64,000 bases of DNA. It comes from Bemisia tabaci. Lineage: Eukaryota; Arthropoda; Insecta; Hemiptera; Aleyrodidae. The notes under the pieces are model-generated. The model saw nothing but the letters and a program-made list of their open reading frames with translations. It ran no database searches and was not told where the DNA came from. Positions 44,982 through 55,640 of this stretch are shown piece by piece; the first letter of the stretch is position 1, and each line of letters opens with the position of its first letter. Location of the stretch: assembly GCF_918797505.1 (NCBI RefSeq), contig NC_092802.1:18993883-19057882 (forward strand), given 5' to 3'. The translations under genes were made by a program, and so were the position numbers.

Positions 44982-45092
44982 GTGAAAACAAAAGTTGAGT
45001 TGCACTGTTTTATTTTATTAAAGCATGGTCTGAGTCGCAATCATTGCATTTATTTGTAAAATCGGCTAATAGCTCAACTTTTGTTTTCACGT
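44982..45092. repeat. inverted repeat, 18-bp arms
   Basis: GTGAAAACAAAAGTTGAG (44982-44999) and CTCAACTTTTGTTTTCAC (45075-45092) are exact complements around a 75-base AT-rich loop. It lies directly upstream of the reverse-strand candidate frame. It may be a small foldback element or a hairpin. Confidence 0.75.
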
Positions 45093-46088
45093 ATCTGAAG
45101 AATGTTGTAAGCAGAACTTCTTTACACAAGATGAGAACGATACACTTTTATTAATCAGGTTGTATTTAATACTATTCTACGATAAAGGGATTGCCAACGA
45201 TTGCTATTGGTAGGTGTATGACATGTTTTAAAGAATTAAGGCATCGATAATTTTCAGCTAAACTTTTTCGAGGTATACTTAGAAAAATAGAATCAATAAA
45301 TGCTTTTCAAGAATGAAATTTTCCTCTTACTAGAACATCTACCTTGAATCTCGCCAAGCGCGGAGACAGAAAAACTGTGCTTTATTGAGTCATCCTCAGG
45401 GTACTGATACCTTTTTTGTAGCCTCTGTGAATCTGTCTTCACTTACAGAATGACTTGAAGACCTAGTTGACTTGAAGGAACCGATCAAATCGTTTGTCAT
45501 GATGGAAAAAAAAGAACACAAAATACCCAAAGCTGAGGTAGCGGCTTGATGCATAAATATTTTATCCTTGGTTTCCCGTTTTTCCCCCTTGTTTTTTCAC
45601 TGTTAAATCAGCATAGAGTCTGGTGTTTATTACCTTACTCGTATCCCCGTGTCAGAGTACAATAAAATCTACTACATTTTTTACTTACATTTTTTACAGT
45701 ACATATGGCTCGGAGTGTTTCCACAAAGGTTGGCAACAGCTCGATCCTGTTTTCTAGTTGTTGAGCTACTTTTAATTGTGTCAATAGTCCAGGCGCACCC
45801 CCTCTCCCCCCTCCGCCCGTCCGACGACCGCGCCAGCCCTTAACTCCCGTGTATCAGGCTCATCTTCCCTTTCCCGCGCAACACATGCTTCGTCACGGCC
45901 TTCTCCACTTGTTAACTTCCCTGCTCGTTTGAAGCCTGCTCCGGTGTCATATCGCGGCGAAGTTTCCTCGGCTCTTCTCTGCCCTTCGTTAAAAATTAAA
46001 TCCGATTCCCGGTTCCTGTGAAAGGCCCTAAACTAATTTTTCCGCGAATTAAGAGGCCGTTGCCCGAACGAAAAAATGTATCAGCATT
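45093..46088. other. intergenic stretch, no gene seen
   Basis: 45795-45970 is C/T-rich with CpG. The frame at 45649-45843 has a hydrophobic run but opens on GTG and lacks support. The last four bases, CATT, are the target duplication of the next element. Confidence 0.35.
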
Positions 46089-46703
46089 CTGCCGTGCTGA
46101 GGAAAAACGCCGTATGAACCTTCAGGCGTTGTCAAATTTCCATTCCGGCACGGAGAAAAAAAAAATTCGTGCGTGGGACCCGAAGTTTAGGTCATATGGA
46201 TCTCTGAAGTTTTTGGATTTAGCATATAAACACTTCAGGTCCAGCTGCTGAGGTTTGGATCACACATCTGAAACTTCAGTTCTTACATCTGAAATACTTC
46301 GGTTTTCACATCCGAAAAACTTCGGTCCTCACATCCGAAAAACTTCGGTTCTCACACCTAAAGTACTTCAGATGTAAGAACTGAAGTTTCAGATGAGTGA
46401 TCCGAACCTCGACTGCTATATCTAATGTGTTCAGATACTCAATCCGAAAACTTCAGAGATTCATATGACCTAAACTTCGGGTCCCACGCACGAGGTTTTT
46501 TCTCCGTGTAAAACACGAATTTACTGGAAAGCTTATGAATATTTTTCTTCCAATTTTCTGGATAACGTCAGTAGCAATTTCACCTAAAGTTCCTGGAAAT
46601 TGCAGGGAAGAATATTCTTAACTTTCCTCAAAAATAACCATTTTATGGAAGAAAATTTGGCAATTCTCGAATGTTCATACGGCGTTCTTCCTCAGCACGG
46701 CAG
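46089..46703. mobile_element. family A MITE with nested insertion, 4-bp target duplication
   Basis: The ends are CTGCCGTGCTGAGG and CCTCAGCACGGCAG. CATT lies on both sides (46085-46088 and 46704-46707). A 360-bp foldback (46149-46508) splits it 60 bp from the left end. Without that insert the element would be 255 bp, the family's usual size. Confidence 0.93.
46149..46508. mobile_element. nested foldback with CACGGAGAAAAAA ends
   Basis: CACGGAGAAAAAAAAAATTC and GGTTTTTTCTCCGTG are the ends. The arms CGTGCGTGGGACCCGAAGTT and AACTTCGGGTCCCACGCACG pair perfectly, and the pairing continues inward. The loop holds about four copies of a TTCGGTTCTCACATCCGAAA-type unit. Confidence 0.93.
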
Positions 46704-46740
46704 CATTGCAATGAAGCAGAATTTTTACGCAGTTTGTGCA

Positions 46741-46990
46741 TGGATAGTATTCGATAGTGGTTCGATGTATCGTTCGGTTCAAAACAATAGAACATAACCT
46801 CAAATAAAAATTTTAGGATTTAGGTAAGAGAAGCTGAAATGAGAAAATCCCTAGCAATTTCAATGTTCATTGCTATTTTATAATTATAAGATTAAAAATC
46901 TATCACAAGAAGCCCGTTCCCTCAGATCACCGACCGGAACCAATCGATATCGATGCAGTTTCACCTGTTTGATGTATCGAATACGATCCA
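46741..46990. mobile_element. family G element
   Basis: The ends TGGATAGTATTCGATA and TATCGAATACGATCCA are inverted. Inside are GTATCGTTCGGTTCAAAACA and a complementary-sense GGAACCAATCGATATCGATG. The second copy, in reverse order, is nested in a family F element at 49637-49925. Confidence 0.75.
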
Positions 46991-48570
46991 TTATTTCTAG
47001 AGACTTTTCAATTTTATTTTTCTTTGAAAGTTTCACTTCTTTTCCTGCGAATTGCAGGGAAATTCGGGCAAAGGGCAGAAATCGTGGTGTCATTTTCGTG
47101 TAAAGGTAGAAAAATTTAGGTAAATTTTGCGATCCTGGAAACAAGTTGCGTTCGTTCGTATTGGAAAACGGAAGTTTTTCGCTTCCTGCCCTCATTATAA
47201 TCTTTTGAAAAAGTATCAACATTCTGAAAACTGAAGTGAGTCGTAGGAAACTGTCAGTCATTGAGGAAAATATTAGAACAAGAGTCTGTTCCTAAATTAC
47301 GTTACGCACTTTTTCGGCATTTTTGACCCCCCCCCCTCCCCTTTTAAAGCTTCTTTGACGTAGGTCCATACTCTCCCTATAAAGATACTCCAGATCCTCC
47401 CCAAAGACAAGTGACCCTTCACCCTCCACTGGCCTCTTGGCGACAGGTGAAAGCTTTTACTTTCGGGGATTCAACACTTCCTTATGGACACCTATAAGGG
47501 ATCAACAGTCATCACTTTTTTTTTGGCTGTTGACCTACCTACACGGTGGATGATGAGCTTCGAGTAACGTCATGAGCCAAACAAGTTTCCCAAACTTCGG
47601 CCATTATCGGCTTGTTTGCAAAACAAAACTGCCAACACTTTGTTAAACATCAACCATGTAGGTAAGTCAACAGTTAATTGTTGAAGTCCCGAAAGTAAAA
47701 GCTTCCACAATGTCTGAGATACGAGTGGAGGGTATCTTGTCTCTGATCCTCCCCCCTTGAAAAATTTCTGGCAACGTGACTCCACATCGCCAAAAATATT
47801 ATACTCCTCCCTAGTTTGGTTTTTCCTTCTTTTCAACTCGCACTAGCCATGAGTAAATACCACCTTCCTTACGGAACAGCCCCTTCCAAGAGCGTGTAAT
47901 CCCAAACACAAATATTCAAAGCTCCCTGCTCCAGTCATCCATGTAATGATGAGAACATCATAGAGAACGAAAAAGCGGGCGGTGGAGGGGCGGAAGAATC
48001 CTAACTCAGAACGTTGGCTGACTGAAACCAGAAGTAATTTGATTATCGAGCGAGCCAAGGGTTCGAGGCAGCGATCCGAAAACGGCATCTCGACACGCTG
48101 ATACATTTTCCGTGTCGTAATCCGTCGCCGTGTACTGTATAATATTCCGTCGTGAACCCACCCGCGCCCCCTCGACCTCCCAACCCCCACCCCCTCTTAA
48201 CCCGGACGCCCGTCGCACAGTGCGGCTCTCTGTGGACAAAAAATACAAAATTCACAACTCGTCATCTGAACATTTGATTTGGAGTTTGTCGTCTGAAAGA
48301 TATCTCTGACTTACAATGATGGTTCATTTTCAAATTGTTTGCACAAAACTACTTCAAATGTTGGTAAAAAGTGGGTCGAGAGTCGCTGGCCCATAAGAAA
48401 TACAGGGGAAAAGATGCCTACTTCTAATAAAGATTTCTTGCTTGAAACGCAAAATGATCTGGGCGGTTGACATTTTCTTAATCCTCAGATATCTGACTTC
48501 AATTCTACCGAAATGATCTTGCGACTTTCTGCGACTATCAGAGATACTTGAAGTTAAAATTTGGGTAAAA
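46991..48570. other. intergenic stretch; foldback-like segment 47450-47715
   Basis: In 47450-47715 the arms GAAAGCTTTTACTTTCGGG and CCCGAAAGTAAAAGCTTCC are inverted, and TCAACAGTCATC-like words pair inside. Part of this arm with the adjacent CTGTCGCCAAGAGGCC recurs inverted at 33990-34035. No gene was recognised. Confidence 0.45.
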
Positions 48571-48690
48571 AATGATATAAATCGGGAACTCACTTATGCT
48601 ATATTAATTCATCTAATCATCATCTAATCATCTTAAATCATCTAAATTAATATAGCACAAGTGAGTTCGCGATTTCTATCATTTTTTATA
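48571..48690. repeat. small palindrome
   Basis: GAACTCACTTATGCTATATT and AATATAGCACAAGTGAGTTC pair, flanked by AAAAATGATATAAATCG and CGATTTCTATCATTTTTTA. The loop repeats TCATCTAATCATC. Confidence 0.8.
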
Positions 48691-49330
48691 AAATTGTCTT
48701 GTGACTGTCCCCTACGAAAGTTTTTATAAAATATGGGTGTTTTCCATTGTTTTTACATTGTAAACATAGGGCTGATTCGAGGTTGCCAACTTCAAATGAA
48801 CTTCTCTTGAAAAATACGCAAAAAATCCTGAGATGTGACATTTCCTTATTCCTCGAGTGTTTTACTTTGATAGTGTCAAAGGCCAAATGGTTTTCCTATA
48901 TCGGTGCTCCTATCTTCATTATTTAAAGTTAAGTGTCTTTTACCGATTGTTGTCCGCATCGCCCGTAGGGATGCCGCACTGTGCGTCGTACCCTCCCGCG
49001 CCGCGGATAAAACATCTTCCGAACATGACCGCGCTCCGGAAGAATCCCGTATCCGCGTATGTTTCGCGTTGGGAGTTAGGTGGTTTTTCTCGAGTCGGGC
49101 TGTCGCCTCGGTTACGCGTCGACCCCGACGAGCGTCTCTGGGAAAAAATGTAAATATGCAGTCGGCGCTTCCATATGCGCGGGAAACGCGTACGGCTCGC
49201 ACTTAGCGCGACTCGCTTACCGTGCAATTTCGGCCGGGCCCTGTGTACTCGCTCGCTTCCCGATTGGCAACTGTTGCCAGGTTTCCGTGAGAATGTCGTT
49301 TTTTTGGAGGGCGGGAGTGGGGGTAGAATC
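48691..49330. other. CpG-rich block (48960-49280), no gene recognised
   Basis: CpG-rich and repeat-free, with frames open on both strands and in several registers. That is expected from base composition. It is a candidate promoter region, but no start exon can be defended. Confidence 0.3.
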
Positions 49331-49397
49331 CTGCCGTGCTGAGGAAAAACGCCGTACGAACATTCGAGAGTTGCCGAATTGCCCCGGATAAAACATG
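49331..49397 (+). mobile_element. family A left end only
   Basis: CTGCCGTGCTGAGGAAAAACG, then AACATTCGAGAGTTGCCG. Similarity stops after CCGGATAAAACATG, with no right arm. Confidence 0.8.
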
Positions 49398-49493
49398 GTC
49401 GGTTTGTAGATCCGTTTATTTAAAGGTGATTTTAACATCTGGGTCATTAACACCTCGCCTTAGAGGAGAAATCAAAATAGTGTAGTGCAGAAT

Positions 49494-50055
49494 TTAAGGT
49501 GATTCGATGGACGTCATATTTAGTGTCAGAACGGCATGCGATATATCTCATCAATTGGTTCCATTTTTTTAGCTACTCGTCATTTCTCTCGAATTTTGAG
49601 ATCGCAATTCAGGAGACTAAAGCACTCGCTCACCAATAGATCGTATTCGATACATCAAACGGGTGAGATTGTATCGATATCGATTGGTTCAAAACATAAA
49701 CATAGCCTCTAAAGTAAATTCAGAAATCTGAGGGAACGGGTCTTTTTTATCAGATTTTTTATTCTCTTGAGTACCAAATGCCAATGTGATGTGATTTTGT
49801 TAGGAATTTTCTAATTTTCAGCTTTTCTAACTTAAATCCCTTTAGTTTGGTTTGAGGTTATGTGCTATTGTTTTGAACCAAACGATACATCGAACCGTTA
49901 GTTGACCGTTATCGAATACGGTCCATTGTAACAAAGAAATTCAACGTGATAAAGGCGAGGTTTTTTTAGAGAGAAAATATCGCATTCGAGTGCAGTTTCG
50001 ATATCAGTAATGAATGCGACGCTTTCTCTCTCCTCGCCTCTCTTACATTTGTCAG
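49494..50055. mobile_element. family F MITE, damaged, with nested family G
   Basis: TTAAGGTGATTCGATGGACG starts it, and AACAAAGAAATTCAACGTGA resumes after the insert. The central CGCATTCGAGTGC / ATATCAGTAATGAATGCG segment is present. The right arm decays before reaching CCATCGAATCACC. Confidence 0.75.
49637..49925. mobile_element. family G element nested in family F
   Basis: TAGATCGTATTCGATACATC at the left and GTTATCGAATACGGTCCA at the right are inverted. The interior matches 46741-46990 in reverse orientation (ATCGATATCGATTGG; TTGTTTTGAACCAAACGATA is the complement of the copy's text). Confidence 0.78.
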
Positions 50056-50068
50056 CTGTTACATTCTT

Positions 50069-50096
50069 AAACTATGGCGTTTAGACGCCATAGTTT
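50069..50096. repeat. perfect 12-bp hairpin
   Basis: AAACTATGGCGT, TTAG loop, ACGCCATAGTTT. An exact inverted repeat. Function unknown. Confidence 0.9.
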
Positions 50097-50883
50097 GAGG
50101 TTTCTATCAATCGTTCAGTTATTTTTTAGAGGGAGTTTCCAAGAGTCTCCAAAAAAATTACGTGAAGAAATGTGACAGCCTATGAATTTTCATATGCTAT
50201 ATAGCATAGTTTCATTAACACATCGGAATGGACCTCCACAAGAGAAACGTTCTTTAGCGCTGTAGATTGAGGTTGCAATCATAATCGTAAGACTTCAAGA
50301 CGACATGTAAAACGCCTTCAATTCATCCAAATACTCCACGCGCATCCGTAAAGTTAAAATAGTTGTATGATTCGCCTTGCCGTCTGAAGTTCCTCAAAGC
50401 CATGACGTTTCTGTCGGTATTGTGCTCGGTTTTCGTTCTTAGTGCGGCAACATTTGAGTGTGTGACGGCCAAAATGTTTTGACCCCAGGCGGCAACCGAG
50501 ATACCTATTCCACGGTTTGAGTGTTGACAACCCCTTACGAGTTAGCTCTATGCGACTTCAAATATTTGAGCTCCCCAACCGCATATGCATTCGTCAAACC
50601 AGGCATGCCGAAGAGGAAACTTCGAGGTTATGTTGGTGGTTGACTCACTAGCTGGGCACGTACTTCACTTTTTGCACTCGGAAGAATAGGTCGTCACCTT
50701 CCGGCCAAAGTATCACTAGCGCCGTGTGACGTTTAAAAATTTTCGCCGTCATTCTGTTCTTTCACAGAGTAGTTGTTCAACGGAGCTATCCAATAATTTA
50801 ACTGAATTTTTTTTGTGCTGCCGATAAAATGTAGTGAATTTTTCAAGCAGATTAAACTTAAAATTTCTCTGTAAAGAAGTAAA
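50097..50883. promoter_or_regulatory. upstream region of candidate gene
   Basis: It is largely free of recognised repeats. The last 130 bp before the ATG at 50884 are AT-rich with one short upstream ATG immediately followed by TAG (50829-50834). No TATA box or initiator stands out. Confidence 0.25.
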
Positions 50884-51060
50884 ATGGCGGCGGAAATTTT
50901 GAAACGTCGCGAAGCGCTTGCAAATCTTCCAGCAGTTTTATCTGTATTAAGAAACGGTACGTTTAAACTTCCTGTAATTATTTACTTCTCATCAAAACTA
51001 GAAACAGTCGGACTTCTTTCTCCTTTATTAAATATTCTCAAACTTTCAGGCCGTATGTAA
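50884..51060 (+). CDS. candidate start exon, or 58-codon ORF, of an unidentified gene
   Basis: An ATG in good context (AAAATGGCGG, A at -3) opens MAAEILKRREALANLPAVLS, then VLRN. Codon 25 is interrupted by a strong splice donor, ACG|GTACGT, at 50956/50957, so the natural reading is a 73-base first coding exon ending in phase 1. Without splicing the frame stays open for 58 codons to a TAA at 51058-51060. The N-terminal stretch is a plausible amphipathic helix. I cannot name the protein. Its codon use, the charged N-terminus and the repeat-free surroundings make this the most gene-like spot in the window. Partners could be 52231 or 57802, both of which fit phase 1, or exons beyond the window. 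Confidence 0.42.
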   Translation: MAAEILKRREALANLPAVLSVLRNGTFKLPVIIYFSSKLETVGLLSPLLNILKLSGRM

Positions 51061-52230
51061 CAAAGTCAGCATTCTTGCGAAAAATTCCAGGGCAATACTC
51101 AGTAAATGAGAGAGCCGAAACATATAGTCTCTCAATTTTAAGATCTCAACATTTCGGCTCAAATATTGTTTCATAGAGAGATCAGCCAGTATTTTTGCAA
51201 CTATCATCTTTGAAAAAAGGAAGAAACAATGAAACATCTCGTAATAGTTCATTAAAAAACATGGATTTATTTTCTCTTAAGATGAAAAACTGTGACAAGA
51301 ATGAAGCGACATCAAAGATTGTGGTACGTGATTTCCGCTATTGCTTATCGTAAATGTCAAACACTTTATAACTTTTTTCTTTAATTCTCAGCGTTTCTTT
51401 CATAACGCTCGCTCTTCTATATCCTCAGTGCTCTTAATCGGTTTGATTAAGTAATTAAATGAGGAACGCTTCAATATTACTTTCCCCCTGTAACTTTCCA
51501 AGTTCTCCTTCATAAAGCGTTGTTATTCTGTATGTTGCAGGTGTCTTGAGTCAGTTTCCTACCTTTTACGGGGCTATAAAATTATGTTATGTTTCCGGAA
51601 TGATTCCTTTGAACTCGAGTTTCTTGGAAATGAGTTACGTGAAAGAATTCACGTTGTAATTAAAGTTTTGCAAGCACTTGCTATAACCAGTTTCCACGTA
51701 TTTTTGCTCTCCCTTGTAACATTTCAAATGAAACATTGTTGACCTAATTGATGAGCTTGTTTGAGAAGCATCTCTCTTAAGAAGTATGTGGTTGAAAAAT
51801 TTAAAAGGCTTTCAAAAAAAATGTTGGTGGCTCATTGTCGAAACAAGAAATTACCGCTTTTCAATTGAAAGAACTAGAGCAGCTTTCGGCGAAATTGTTG
51901 TATTTTTTATCAGGGGTCAATAATGTAATGACAAATGAAGTTGTAGAACGAAAACTGCACAAAGTCAATTTTTCAAGCTTTTAACGGACTGTAAAAAATT
52001 GTATTTTTTTTTATTTATTTATTTTTTTTTTTTTTTGAGTCGATACATTTTCCGGATGGAGCTGACCTGAGGCCTCCAGAATTGAAATTAGTGTCATTTG
52101 CCCCCCCCCCCCCTTGAAATTCTGGATTGTGGGAAAAACTCCTCCGTCGAAGAATGTAGAGTATTAAATGACGTTTTTGTTTGCATTTATTGTTCATAAA
52201 GATAATTTGTGTTGCCCGTGTTACCTGTAG
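51061..52230. other. probable intronic or intergenic AT-rich stretch
   Basis: A mini-exon-like segment at 51281-51322 has an acceptor (TTCTCTTAAG) and a strong donor (GTACGTGA), but its phase is incompatible with the exon at 50884. A further acceptor, GTATGTTGCAG at 51540, leads to a phase-compatible open frame ending at about 51659 with a stop. T and C runs lie at 52005-52036 and 52099-52113. Confidence 0.3.
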
Positions 52231-52424
52231 CGCAAGCTCGAGCAGGTATAATTAATTTGAAATGCATTGAAACGAGAATCCGCGATGGTCTTTTGAAGGC
52301 GAGCCAAAGCTCAGTGGAGGTTTTCTTGCGAGCATTATTGCATGGCATTCCCATTCAGCTTGGCAAATATTTTCGGGTAACCTACCTCTTGCGAGGAAGG
52401 CGCCACTCGCAACGTCGGCCATAA
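52231..52424 (+). CDS. weak candidate exon, unidentified
   Basis: Preceded by TTACCTGTAG, a usable acceptor. In phase 1 after the exon ending at 50956 it reads AQARAGIINLKCIETRIRDG, then LLKASQSSVEVFLRALLHGI, protein-like in composition. A donor-like GG|GTAACC sits at 52376/52377, in phase 0. Otherwise the frame ends at 52424. It is incompatible in phase with direct splicing to 57802. No domain was recognised. Confidence 0.22.
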
Positions 52425-52620
52425 GTCGACAGAAGCAACAAAAAAACGCCCATGAGTGATTTCTGTTCGGTGCAAAAGTATTGCAACATTTCGTTGTAAC
52501 TCACTCAAGGTCCCGTCTGAACGATTGAAAGATGCATCCAGTGCATCCTCCGTTGCCAGAGTGTTCGAAATATCTGTAGCACATAGAGATGGTTTGGCAA
52601 ACGAGAATTCAAGTTAGAAT

Positions 52621-52810
52621 ACAGGGTGTTTTAAAAGGAGGTACCCACCTTGTATATCTGTCGAACAAATGGACTACATTTTGCAATCAGGAACTATAAA
52701 TTCCGGCCCGGTTTAATAAAAACGTAAATGCCATTAGCTTCCCTATGCACATATGTGTTTTTTTCAGATAAGCCAAAATTTATAGCTCCAAATTGCCAAA
52801 TTATTTCACA
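52621..52810. mobile_element. family K foldback element
   Basis: ACAGGGTGTTTTAAAAGGAG leads into TGGACTACATTTTGCAATCA, GGAACTATAAATTCCGGC, then GCCAAAATTTATAGCTCC. It is the same family as 2915-3066. The right arm ends at the start of the 31-bp array. Confidence 0.65.
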
Positions 52811-53296
52811 AGGCTGTGAGATATATATAGAAATTTCACAGGGCTGAGAAATATTTCACAGAAACTTCACAGGGCTGCGAAATATTTCACAGAAATTTCA
52901 CAGAGCTGCGAAATATTTCACAGAAATTTCACAGGGCTGCGAAATATTTCACAGAAATTTTACAGGGCTGCGAAATATTTCACAGAAATTTCACAGGGCT
53001 GCGAAATATTTCACAGAAATTTCACAGAGTTGCGAAATATTTCACAGAATTTTCACAGGGCTGCGAAATATTTCACAGAAATTTCACAGGGCTGCGAAAT
53101 ATTTCACAGAATTTTCACATGGCTGCGAAATATTTCACAGAAATTTCACAGGGCTGCGAAATATTTCACAGAATTTTCACAGGGCTGCGAAATATTTCAC
53201 AGAAATTTCACAGGGCTGTGAAATTTTTCAAGAAATGTCACAGGGTTGTGAAATTTTTCAAGCAATTTCACAGGGCTGTTAAATATTTCATATTTT
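52806..53296 (+). repeat. 31-bp minisatellite, about 15 copies, inside family I
   Basis: The unit AAATATTTCACAGAAATTTC + ACAGGGCTGCG is repeated at exact 31-bp spacing (for example 52874 and 52905), with more diverged units at both edges. Directly after it, TATTTCATATTTTTTATGGG and GAGTATGCAACCCGCA match the family I segment of the palindrome (35935-35975). It reads open in all three frames because 31 is not a multiple of 3. There are no unique spacers. Confidence 0.93.
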
Positions 53297-53736
53297 TTAT
53301 GGGTAGAGTATGCAACCCGCATCAAACACACATAAATAGAAGAATAACGTGTTCATTCAGTTGGTATTTTCTAAACTTTACGTCACGGAAGTTTCAATAA
53401 GGGGTGAAATTTCAGAATATTTTTGGTCTTGTTGATTTCAAGAATTCGAAAATATTTTGTGCTGAGATTTCACATAACAGCGTAATTTTTGTTCAAAATT
53501 GATGGAGCGTTCCGGTAGCCTCAAAATGCGTCAAAATAGAGTTGGATTTTGAATTATCAAAAATTCTCGGACCCTCCTGTGAAAGGGAGTCAGTCCTCCG
53601 CTAGCCTAGCAAAATATCATAGCCACGCCACGCCTATGAATACCGCATGTAAAAAGAACGTCCTGAAAAGAAGAATTTATTTAAGTCTCTTTGTTATCAA
53701 TTTCGTTTCCATCATAATAATAACTCTCGTCCAGTA
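53297..53736. other. intergenic stretch, no gene seen
   Basis: The first 50 bp continue family I (ATGCAACCCGCATCAAACAC). The remainder was not recognised. Confidence 0.4.
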
Positions 53737-54263
53737 CTGCCGTGTTAAGGAAAATCGCCGTATGAGCCCTCTGGCATAGCCAAATTTCGTCCGATACAAT
53801 ACGAATTTTCACGGAAATTGTTGTATATTTTTTCTCAAAATTTTCAGACACGGAAACAAAAGAGGTAGGGGTTATGTCCGAACTGTTGGATGATAAGGAG
53901 ATTTCCAATTAATTGTGGTATTACCCCAATTTCTTGTGATATTACCCCCAATTAATTGTGATACTATCCCAATAAATTGGGTTACTAACCTAAATGTTGC
54001 GTTACTACCCCAACTTGAGTTGCGATACTACCGAAATAAATTGGAAATGTCCATATCATCCAACAAATTGGGGTAGTGCCACAATTGTAAGGGATAATTC
54101 CTGATACTTTTTTATCCGTGGACAATTTTGCACACAATTTAACCTAAAATATCTAAACATTTTAAGGAAAAATATGCACGACATACCTGAAAAATGTATG
54201 TTTTATCCGAGGAAATTTGGCAATTCTTGAGTGCTCATACGGCGTTTTTCCTTAGCACAGCAG
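53737..54263. mobile_element. family A MITE with nested insertion
   Basis: The ends are CTGCCGTGTTAAGG and CCTTAGCACAGCAG. The flanks AGTA / AGTG match at 3 of 4 positions. Foreign DNA at about 53849-54118 splits it. Confidence 0.87.
53849..54118. mobile_element. nested foldback with (AATTAATTGTGATACTACCCC)-like units
   Basis: ACACGGAAACAAAAGAGGTA and TGATACTTTTTTATCCGTGG are the approximate ends. The arms pair GTTGGATGATAAGGA-like and ATATCATCCAAC words. The loop repeats a short TGTGATATTACCCC unit about six times. Confidence 0.7.
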
Positions 54264-54639
54264 AGTGATCCTTCCACATCGTCTACCGATCATAATTCAT
54301 CTCTTGATGGGCGCTGTTCTGTTAAATTAGAGTTTGGGGAGCCGAAGCAAAAAAGAGGGGGGCGTGAAGGGGGGGGGGGCGTTATGGGGCAACATAGAGT
54401 CGTAAGTGCCGCAGTACGGTTGAACGCTATCGATTATCCTGGTCTCACAGAGGAACCAAACTAGTTGAACTCGGACGAAATGGTTGGTTGTGAATGTGCT
54501 CTTAGGTGTCAAGGTTTACCTGGCAAATAAAGTTGACTCGAAAAATTGAAACGGTAGTTCTCACCAAGACGTAAACGCCTAAATTATAAAAACGAGAATA
54601 AAGCACACTCTAATACAGCCGTGCTAAGGAAGAATGCAT
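54264..54639. other. intergenic stretch with G run
   Basis: A G run lies at about 54368-54379. No gene was recognised. Confidence 0.4.
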
Positions 54640-54837
54640 CTTCATTGATCTGAGTGAGTGATCTTTACAACCTGCCACGAGTTAGGAAAAATTCCGGGAC
54701 TGCGCGTCGATCATCAAAACGCCTTCACTTTCTTGGATACTTCATGCACATCCATGGAGTTAAAATAGTTGCATGCTGCGCCTGACCCATATCAGCGGAG
54801 GTAGCTCATTAAGGTTGTTCGTTTATATTGCCGTGCT
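54640..54837 (-). repeat. block B, reverse orientation, joined to A
   Basis: GCGCGTCGATCATCAAAACG, ATCCATGGAGTTAAAATAGT, GCATGCTGCGCCTGACCC. The B start (CGTTTATA) abuts the A end, as in other copies. Confidence 0.78.
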
Positions 54838-55080
54838 AAGGACGAACGCTGTATAAACATTCGAAAGTTGCCATAGATCTCCCTGGATAAAACCTGTATT
54901 TTTGAGAAAAGTTACGCTCCTTTTTCCTTGAAGTTTCTATAAATTTTGGAATAAATTGCGAGCAAAATTGTCGGAAAATTCGAGGAAGAATAGTTAGGAT
55001 ATTTCCACTAAATTTGCTTTTTATCGAAGGAATTACGGCAACGTCTTATGGTTCGTACGGCGTTCTTCCTTAGCAAAGCA
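54838..55080. mobile_element. family A foldback MITE, decayed
   Basis: TTGCCGTGCTAAGG and CCTTAGCAAAGCA are the ends. Typical interior. Confidence 0.78.
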
Positions 55081-55640
55081 AAATAAGTGTAAATCGACCC
55101 GTTCCAAAACTAATAGCTCTATAAAATATCAAAGCATTTGAATGATTAATCACATCATTACGTAATCTGGGATTTGAAACAGGTCGATTGATACAGTTTT
55201 AACTGCGTGTTTAATCTCGCGCTCCAGTTTTTTGAGAGTGACTGACTTCATCGTGGGTACAGCGTTGTTATACTGTTTTTTCCAAAACAATCACGTTTAT
55301 GCGACATGAATTACAGCTACAAGTATGTAAACGCGAAAATCAAGCGTTTAAATTAACTAATTGAACGCGATTTTCTGCATCTGCATACTTCCAGCTTTAT
55401 TTTAGGGTATAGACTCCCCGGAAAAAAACGTCCGATATGTGTTTTAATACGCGTATTTAATGCGTTTCTGGAAACGGTTTAAAGTGAAATCACAATTCAA
55501 GCATAAGTTGCTTGGTATCTTGATATTTGCATGCTCTCAGAATGGATTTACCGTAGAGAGACGATTTACGTGCCCTACTGACGTGCCCGTCATCTATTTT
55601 GAGCTGATATTCTCAAGAATGAAGAAGGGAAAATCTCTAT
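55081..55640. other. intergenic stretch, no gene seen
   Basis: No repeat or coding domain was recognised. The frame at 55460-55747 runs into the next repeat. Confidence 0.35.

Noticed and set aside
51281..51322. Mini-exon with good acceptor and donor
   Set aside because: Its phase gives a stop when joined to the exon ending at 50956, and no other upstream exon is seen.
52806..53296. Regular repeat array as CRISPR, and its open frames
   Set aside because: Units are contiguous with no unique spacers, the host is eukaryotic, and the frames result from a 31-bp period.
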